Source: Pseudomonadota bacterium
GTDB lineage: Bacteria > Myxococcota_A > Polyangia > Polyangiales > Polyangiaceae
DNA length: 9,251 nt
Direction of reading: 5' to 3'
Assembly: GCA_023402175.1 (NCBI GenBank)
Contig: JAEXCN010000220.1
Span: 1-9,251, forward strand
Part shown: positions 4,846-9,251 of the stretch, one piece after another
Layout of the letters: every line of letters starts with the position of its first letter
Position numbering within the stretch: position 1 is the first letter of the stretch
The notes under the pieces: generated by a model
What the model saw: the letters and a program-made list of their open reading frames with translations, nothing else
What the model was told of the DNA's origin: nothing
Databases searched by the model: none
Translations under genes and position numbers: made by a program

Positions 4846-7026
4846 ATGACCGATCCCCAGACCACCAACCCGAACACTCCTCCCGGCGCCGACGCGGTGT
4901 CGCCGCAGGCATCAACCGATGCTGCGCCGGTCGAGGCTTCGCCCATCGTTTCTGATCCCACCGCGCAGCCGGTCTCATCGACCGATGCTCGAGCAGAGGC
5001 ACCTGCCGACGCTAGAGCTGCGGACGCTGGCGCCGACGCGTCCGACGAAGATGGGGGCGACGTGGTTGAGGGCTATGGCGCCGAGGGTGCCGTGGCCGCC
5101 GAAGGGGGCGCCGCCGGCACCACGGCGGAAGGTGCGCCGAAGAAGCGTCGCCGCCGTCGCCGCAAGAAGAAGGGCGCACAGACCGCCGAAGGCCAGGCGC
5201 CTGCCGAGGGCGCAGCCGCCGGTGAAAACGGCGCTACCGCCACCGAGGGTGGCGAAGCACGGCCGCGCGAGCCGCGTCCCGCCAAGCCGAAGCGTGAGCG
5301 CGTCGAGCGCGAGCGTCCGGCGTTCAACGTCGGCGACGTCGTGTTCGGCAAGGTGATCGAGTTCACCGAGGACGCGCTCTTCGTCGACCTCTCCGGCAAG
5401 GCGAAGGCGATCTTCGATCTCCGCGAGCTCCTCATCACCGAGGACGACGTCGAGGAGTACACGAAGGCCGACAAGAAGGAGGCCGACGAGCTCGCGGCTG
5501 CGCGCGCGAGCGGCGCTCCTGTCGATTCGTCGCCGGACGCAGCTGCGGCTGCCGGCGTCGACGACGCGAACGCCGCCTCGGGCGAGACGCCCGCGGTCGA
5601 TGCTTCGGCGAACGGCGAAGAGGCACCTGCCGCTCCGGCCGCCGAGGCCGATGCGGCCGCTTCTGCCGAGCCCGCCACCGTGGAGTCGGCTCCTGCCGAC
5701 GCGACCAGCGAAGCTGCTCCCACGAACGGCGAGAACGGCGAGGAGAAGGCGGAGGAGAAGAATCCGCAGCTCCCGCGCGTCATCCTCGAGCCCGGCGCTT
5801 CGTTCGTCGGTCTCGTCCACAACGACGGCGGTCGCGGTGGTCTCGTGGTCCTCACGCACCACCCGAAGCGCGTCCAGAAGTCGAAGCCGGTCGTCGCCGA
5901 GGCGTCTCGCAACGGCTCGCTCATCTTCGGACTCGTGACCGGCACCATCAAGGGCGGCGTCGAGGTCGATGTCGACGGCCTGCGCGCGTTCGCGCCCGCA
6001 TCGCACGTCGAGCTCCGGCCCGGCGGGGACCTCTCGCATCTCGTCGGCAAGCGGCTCCCGTTCGCCGTCACGCAATACGCGAAGCGTGGGCGCGACGTCG
6101 TCCTCTCGCGCCGCGCGATGCTCGAGACCGAGGCGAAGGAGAAGCGCGAGAAGGCGCTCGAGAACATCCAGATGGGCTCGGTCGTGGACGGCATCGTCCG
6201 CACGGTCGTCCCGTTCGGAGCCTTCGTCGACGTCGGCGGCGTCGAGGGTCTCGTCCCGCTCAGCGAGATGAGCCACAACCGCGCGGACCAGCCGAAGGAC
6301 GTCTTCAAGGTCGGCGAGACCGTGAAGGTGAAGATCCTTCGCCTCGACGAGCGCGGGAAGCTCTGGCTCTCGCGCAAGGCGGCGATCGAAGATCCGTGGA
6401 ACCAGGTCGCTCAGAAGTACGCGCAGGGCACGAAGCACACGGGCAAGGTCGCCCGCCTGCAGCCGTTCGGCGCGTTCATCGAGCTCGAGTCCGGCATCGA
6501 CGGTCTCATCCACACGGCGGACCTCTCGGTGAAGCGCATCGAGCACCCCGAAGAGGTGGTGAAGGTCGGCGACGAGATCGACGTCGTCGTCGCGAGCGTC
6601 GACCCGCGGCAGCACCGCATCGCGCTGCACCCGGCACCGACGGGTGAAGCGGCGAACGAGGAGCCGCAGCGGATCGGCCTGCACAAGATGGTGAAGGTCG
6701 TCGTCGTGAACGTGGAGCAGGGCGGCCTCGTCGTCCGCGTCCTCGGCGCGACGGGCCGCAACGCCCGCGGCTTCATCAGCGCCGCCGCGACGGGGACCCC
6801 GCGCGGCACGGAGCTCAGGAAGCTGTTCCCGGTCGGCAAGCAGCTCGACGTCAAGATCACGGAGCACGATCCTCGCCGCGGCGAGCTGAAGCTCTCGATC
6901 AAGGCGCTCAACGAAGAGAACGAGCGCAACGCCTACCAGCAGTACCGCGCGCAGGTGAAGCGCGAGGCGAAGTTCGGCACGTTCGCCGACCTCCTCGCCA
7001 AGCGCAACATCACGCCGAACAAGTGA
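4846..7026 (+). CDS. S1 RNA-binding domain protein, ribosomal protein S1-like
   Basis: Predicted 726-residue RNA-binding protein, likely the ribosomal S1 protein or a paralogue, acting in mRNA binding at the 30S subunit. Residues 1-158 are disordered Ala/Glu/Pro-rich, with KKRRRRRRKKK at 99-109 and a basic segment at 137-157. Domain 1 begins at 161 (FNVGDVVFGKVIEFTEDALFV) but is interrupted at about 198-310 by an acidic Ala-rich insert, and seems to resume at 311-341 (GASFVGLVHNDGGRGGLVVLT). Further S1 domains lie at about 357-426, 443-513 (VPFGAFVDVGGVEGLVPLSE), 527-598 (QPFGAFIELESGIDGLIH) and 612-687. The tail FGTFADLLAK (710-719) is typical of S1 proteins. ATG 4846 is chosen; an in-frame TTG at 4825 has AGGG 5 bases upstream and could be used instead, while the ATG has no clear Shine-Dalgarno. 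No cmk neighbour is present, unlike many bacterial rpsA loci. The S1 fold is certain; ribosomal identity is probable. Confidence 0.87.
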   Translation: MTDPQTTNPNTPPGADAVSPQASTDAAPVEASPIVSDPTAQPVSSTDARAEAPADARAADAGADASDEDGGDVVEGYGAEGAVAAEGGAAGTTAEGAPKKRRRRRRKKKGAQTAEGQAPAEGAAAGENGATATEGGEARPREPRPAKPKRERVERERPAFNVGDVVFGKVIEFTEDALFVDLSGKAKAIFDLRELLITEDDVEEYTKADKKEADELAAARASGAPVDSSPDAAAAAGVDDANAASGETPAVDASANGEEAPAAPAAEADAAASAEPATVESAPADATSEAAPTNGENGEEKAEEKNPQLPRVILEPGASFVGLVHNDGGRGGLVVLTHHPKRVQKSKPVVAEASRNGSLIFGLVTGTIKGGVEVDVDGLRAFAPASHVELRPGGDLSHLVGKRLPFAVTQYAKRGRDVVLSRRAMLETEAKEKREKALENIQMGSVVDGIVRTVVPFGAFVDVGGVEGLVPLSEMSHNRADQPKDVFKVGETVKVKILRLDERGKLWLSRKAAIEDPWNQVAQKYAQGTKHTGKVARLQPFGAFIELESGIDGLIHTADLSVKRIEHPEEVVKVGDEIDVVVASVDPRQHRIALHPAPTGEAANEEPQRIGLHKMVKVVVVNVEQGGLVVRVLGATGRNARGFISAAATGTPRGTELRKLFPVGKQLDVKITEHDPRRGELKLSIKALNEENERNAYQQYRAQVKREAKFGTFADLLAKRNITPNK

Positions 7027-7069
7027 CAGCGGGGCGGGGCCGGTCCTCCAGCCCTGATCGCTCACTCGC

Positions 7070-7098
7070 ACGCCCGCGGACCTCGTGTCTGCGGGCGT
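7070..7098. terminator. Hairpin between convergent genes, possible bidirectional terminator
   Basis: Bases 7070-7081 pair with 7087-7098 over 12 base pairs (11 Watson-Crick and one G-U, read on +) around the 5-base loop CTCGT. It lies 43 bases after the S1-domain stop and 4 bases beyond the end of the convergent gene. Neither side has a T-tract, so it is not a textbook intrinsic terminator; it may instead protect 3' ends or act with Rho. Confidence 0.5.
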
Positions 7099-7102
7099 CG
7101 GC

Positions 7103-8485
7103 CTATTTGGCGGGCGAGCCGACGTTCGGCTTCGTCGACGGAGGCGGCTCCGTCATCACCGTGTCGACGCGGATCCGGTTCCGGTACGTGCCTTCGGCAT
7201 GGCCGACGGAGTGCCATCCGCGGCCGGGGCCCGTCTCGGCGAGCGTGAGGACGATGAGCGCGTCATTGTTTCCACGCGAGAGCAGCTGGATCGAATTCTG
7301 AGGGACGCCCCATCCCGCCGTCGGCGAAGGCTCGGTGCTCACCTGCGAGGCCCAGTCCTTGAACGTCAGCTTGCACGTGCCCGGGCTGCCGTCCTTGTGA
7401 CGGATCTCGATCGTGAGCGGCTCGTCGCGGCCGAGACGAGCCTTCGCGAGCTCCACAAAGGGCCCTTTTTCCGCGTCGCTGGCCCGCACCACGTGGAGCG
7501 CCATGTCGGCGCCGAGATACGCGAGCTGCATCGGGCGGCCGGACGGATAGTCGGAAGGCTCGATCGGGAACGTCTGCGGCCCCGTCGGGCCGAACGCGAC
7601 TGATGCTTCGAAAGGGACGTGGATCGTCGCGAACGTGTTCAGATGCGAGTACACGGGCTGCGGAAGCGTCGAGACGGCCTCGATGTCGAGCCCTTTCGCG
7701 TCCTTCGTCGCGACGACGGAGCTTTCTCCGTCATCCGTGTATCGTGCACGGAATCCGTTCTTCTCCTTCGCGAAGGCCTCGAACTTGCGCCGTGGGCCGA
7801 AGGCATCAGGTGGAGCGAGCACGGTCCACGTCGCGTCCGGCGAGCGGCTCTCGAACGTGAGCAGCGGCCGCACGCGGACGCGCTCTTTTCCGCACGGGAA
7901 CGAGACCTGACCGCTCGCGGCGTCGTCCTTCGTTGGCTCGCCACGTACGTCGGCGAGGGTGCCGCCGGCGGGGCGAGTCGAGGGCGGCGGCGCCTTCTGC
8001 GCGAGGACCTCTACGAAGCCGAACGCAGCGCCGACGAGACCGGCAGCGAGGCTCGGCCACGTTCGGAGCTTCGTCGCCCACGCGAGCGTCGCGAGCGCGA
8101 TCGCGATTGCGGTCGGACCCACAGAGCGTTCCACGCCGATGGACGCGGGGAAGAGGACGTTTCCGGTGACTATCGCGGCGAACCAACCACCGGCGACGGC
8201 TGCCGTGAGGAGCGAGACGAAGAGGCCCGAAGCTTGGAAGAAGACGAACCGGATCAGGCCGACGACGATGACGATCGCGGCCGTCGCAGGCAGCCACGTG
8301 TCGCTCCAGGAATGGATGTCGCTCGCCGCGAAACCTCGAGGCAGGAAGACGAGCGCGAGCGCGCACACTGCAGCATGGATCGTCAGGACGACGACGGCGC
8401 TGCCGAAGACGATCGACCGGATCCACGGCCGTCTCCAGCGGGACACCCGCGCTCGCGGCCTCTTCTTCTCCGTCGTGGACGCCAA
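7103..8485 (-). CDS. Uncharacterised multi-pass membrane protein with soluble C-terminal domain
   Basis: I do not recognise the family. From the TTG at 8485 the product has 460 residues. A basic N-terminus (EKKRPRARVSRWRRPW) precedes about five hydrophobic segments near residues 24-48, 65-83, 86-111, 122-138 and 143-162. A proline linker (KAPPPSTRP) follows, then a polar, probably beta-rich domain of about 290 residues with FPCGKERVRVRP, TWTVLAPPDAFGP and a second cysteine in GTCKLTFKDW. This suggests an inner-membrane protein with a domain on one face, the side unknown. There is no ATG near the start: TTG 8485 is 14 bases after the upstream stop and suits coupling; GTG 8446 (447 residues) is an equal alternative, and neither has a good Shine-Dalgarno. 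The frame open beyond 8485 to 8995 is a shadow of the upstream gene (Arg/His-rich, no sense as protein). Likely co-transcribed with that gene. Confidence 0.65.
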   Translation of the reverse strand: MASTTEKKRPRARVSRWRRPWIRSIVFGSAVVVLTIHAAVCALALVFLPRGFAASDIHSWSDTWLPATAAIVIVVGLIRFVFFQASGLFVSLLTAAVAGGWFAAIVTGNVLFPASIGVERSVGPTAIAIALATLAWATKLRTWPSLAAGLVGAAFGFVEVLAQKAPPPSTRPAGGTLADVRGEPTKDDAASGQVSFPCGKERVRVRPLLTFESRSPDATWTVLAPPDAFGPRRKFEAFAKEKNGFRARYTDDGESSVVATKDAKGLDIEAVSTLPQPVYSHLNTFATIHVPFEASVAFGPTGPQTFPIEPSDYPSGRPMQLAYLGADMALHVVRASDAEKGPFVELAKARLGRDEPLTIEIRHKDGSPGTCKLTFKDWASQVSTEPSPTAGWGVPQNSIQLLSRGNNDALIVLTLAETGPGRGWHSVGHAEGTYRNRIRVDTVMTEPPPSTKPNVGSPAK

Positions 8486-8499
8486 ACCGATCGCGCGGG

Positions 8500-9251
8500 T
8501 CAGAACTGGCCGACGACGCCGAGCGCGGCCCGATCCTTCTGGACATCGACCGACGGCGCGAGCGTGAACCATGGCTGCGGCCGGCGAGGACCGCGCGAGA
8601 TCCCGTGATCGTCGACGCGCTCCTTCGTGTACGCGAATCCTCCCGCGTCGATCGCGACGCATGCGCCGACGCCGACGAGCCCGCCGATGACCGCGCCGTT
8701 GACGGCGCCGTTCGCGCCCCTGGCGAAGTGATCGAAGCTTCCGCTCCCGCCCGTGCCGCCGACGACGAGACCAGCAATCGCGCCGATACCCATGCTGACG
8801 AGCGGCATGAACAAGCGAATGCCGATGCTCCCGAACCCCGGACCGATGTTGCCGTGGACCATGTGGACGATGGGCGTGACGAACAGGAAGCCGAGATAGC
8901 CCGCCGTCGTGACACCGGCCGACCTCGATGCGATGCCGCCGATGAGCGTTCCAAACGAGATGCCGTCCGCGATGAGCGTTTGGTAGCCGTACCAAACCTT
9001 CTCGTATTGAGGCTGCTCGTACTTCGGCGGCGCAGGGGCAGGCGTTGGTGCCGGCGTGGTCGTGGCAGGCGCGGGCTGCGCAGGAAGCGGCGGCGGCACG
9101 ACGACCGGCGACGGAGCGGGTTGCGGCGCCGGCGGCGCCGGGCAGCCGAATTCGCAGCGGATGGCCGTCTCGCGTGGGTTCTGCAGCTTCGCGATCTTGT
9201 TCTGCGCCTTCTGCACGCAGGGAAGGCTCTCGTACCCGGGCACGTCGATCC
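8500..9251 (-). CDS. Uncharacterised envelope protein with Pro/Ala linker and Gly-rich hydrophobic segments, 5' partial
   Basis: I do not recognise the family by name. The frame stays open to the window edge (IDVPGYESLPC...), so the GTG at 9243 is probably internal and the true start, perhaps with a signal peptide, lies outside. About 249 residues are visible. They comprise a short N-terminal part with three cysteines (LPCVQKAQ and CEFGC), a Pro/Ala/Thr linker at 9025-9141, then YGYQTLIADG and several Gly-rich hydrophobic segments with VTPIVHMVHGNIG between them, and a polar C-terminus ending APSVDV...GVVGQF. The Pro/Ala linker and terminal phenylalanine suggest an exported, periplasm- or outer-membrane-associated protein, but the Gly-rich segments could equally be inner-membrane helices. 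Layouts of this kind are, to my recollection, frequent in myxobacterial hypothetical proteins. It is upstream in the same unit as the membrane protein at 7103-8485. Confidence 0.7.
   Translation of the reverse strand, partial: IDVPGYESLPCVQKAQNKIAKLQNPRETAIRCEFGCPAPPAPQPAPSPVVVPPPLPAQPAPATTTPAPTPAPAPPKYEQPQYEKVWYGYQTLIADGISFGTLIGGIASRSAGVTTAGYLGFLFVTPIVHMVHGNIGPGFGSIGIRLFMPLVSMGIGAIAGLVVGGTGGSGSFDHFARGANGAVNGAVIGGLVGVGACVAIDAGGFAYTKERVDDHGISRGPRRPQPWFTLAPSVDVQKDRAALGVVGQF

Noticed and set aside
4975..7071. Very long antisense open frame across the S1-like gene
   Set aside because: Its product is an Arg/Asp/Leu/Val-rich sequence with no recognisable motif, and it mirrors the S1 gene codon by codon. 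High G/C at third positions removes stop codons from antisense frames.
8486..8995. N-terminal extension of the membrane-protein frame (to 630 residues)
   Set aside because: This part lies wholly over the other minus-strand gene in a different frame and is an Arg/His-rich shadow. The plausible protein begins near 8485 or 8446.

Overview
The window reads as ordinary chromosomal DNA from a high-GC Gram-negative bacterium, most likely a myxobacterium (Myxococcota, Polyangia-like). This is inferred from strong G/C preference at third codon positions, long spurious ORFs on antisense strands, weak promoter consensus, Pro/Ala-rich envelope proteins of unrecognised families, and an S1-domain protein with long disordered Ala/Glu and poly-Arg/Lys segments. 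No 16S rRNA or other phylogenetic marker is present, so the placement is tentative. No tRNA, rRNA, CRISPR array, insertion sequence, integrase or phage gene was seen.

Region 1 (1-2302, + strand) is a translationally coupled pair. The first gene is a 5'-truncated benzoate-CoA ligase family enzyme. The second is a creatininase-family metal-dependent amidohydrolase whose ATG overlaps the ligase stop in TGATG. They look like the tail of an aromatic or organic-acid activation operon that begins upstream of the window.

Region 2 (2303-2887, - strand) is a DoxX-family four-helix membrane protein with an unusually long N-terminal extension. It converges on the creatininase gene with no intergenic base (shared TGATCA). 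A 109-bp divergent intergenic region separates it from region 3.

Region 3 (2997-4703, + strand) is a PlsB/GPAT-like acyltransferase with all four acyltransferase blocks and a strong Shine-Dalgarno, probably acting in phospholipid synthesis.

Region 4 (4704-7026, + strand) is a 142-bp leader followed by a large S1 RNA-binding-domain protein (ribosomal protein S1-like). It has a disordered N-terminus with a KKRRRRRRKKK patch and about five S1 domains. The first S1 domain appears to be split by a low-complexity acidic insert, the most unusual thing in the window. A 12-bp hairpin at 7070-7098 separates it from the convergent genes of region 5.

Region 5 (7103-9251, - strand) is a two-gene unit of unrecognised envelope-type proteins. 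The upstream one is cut off at the window edge and has a Pro/Ala linker and Gly-rich hydrophobic segments. The downstream one has about five N-terminal membrane segments and a soluble C-terminal domain.

The genes do not form one pathway: they are separate housekeeping or metabolic units. I did not find convincing evidence of a novel multi-gene system; the best leads are the split S1 domain and the ligase-creatininase pair.
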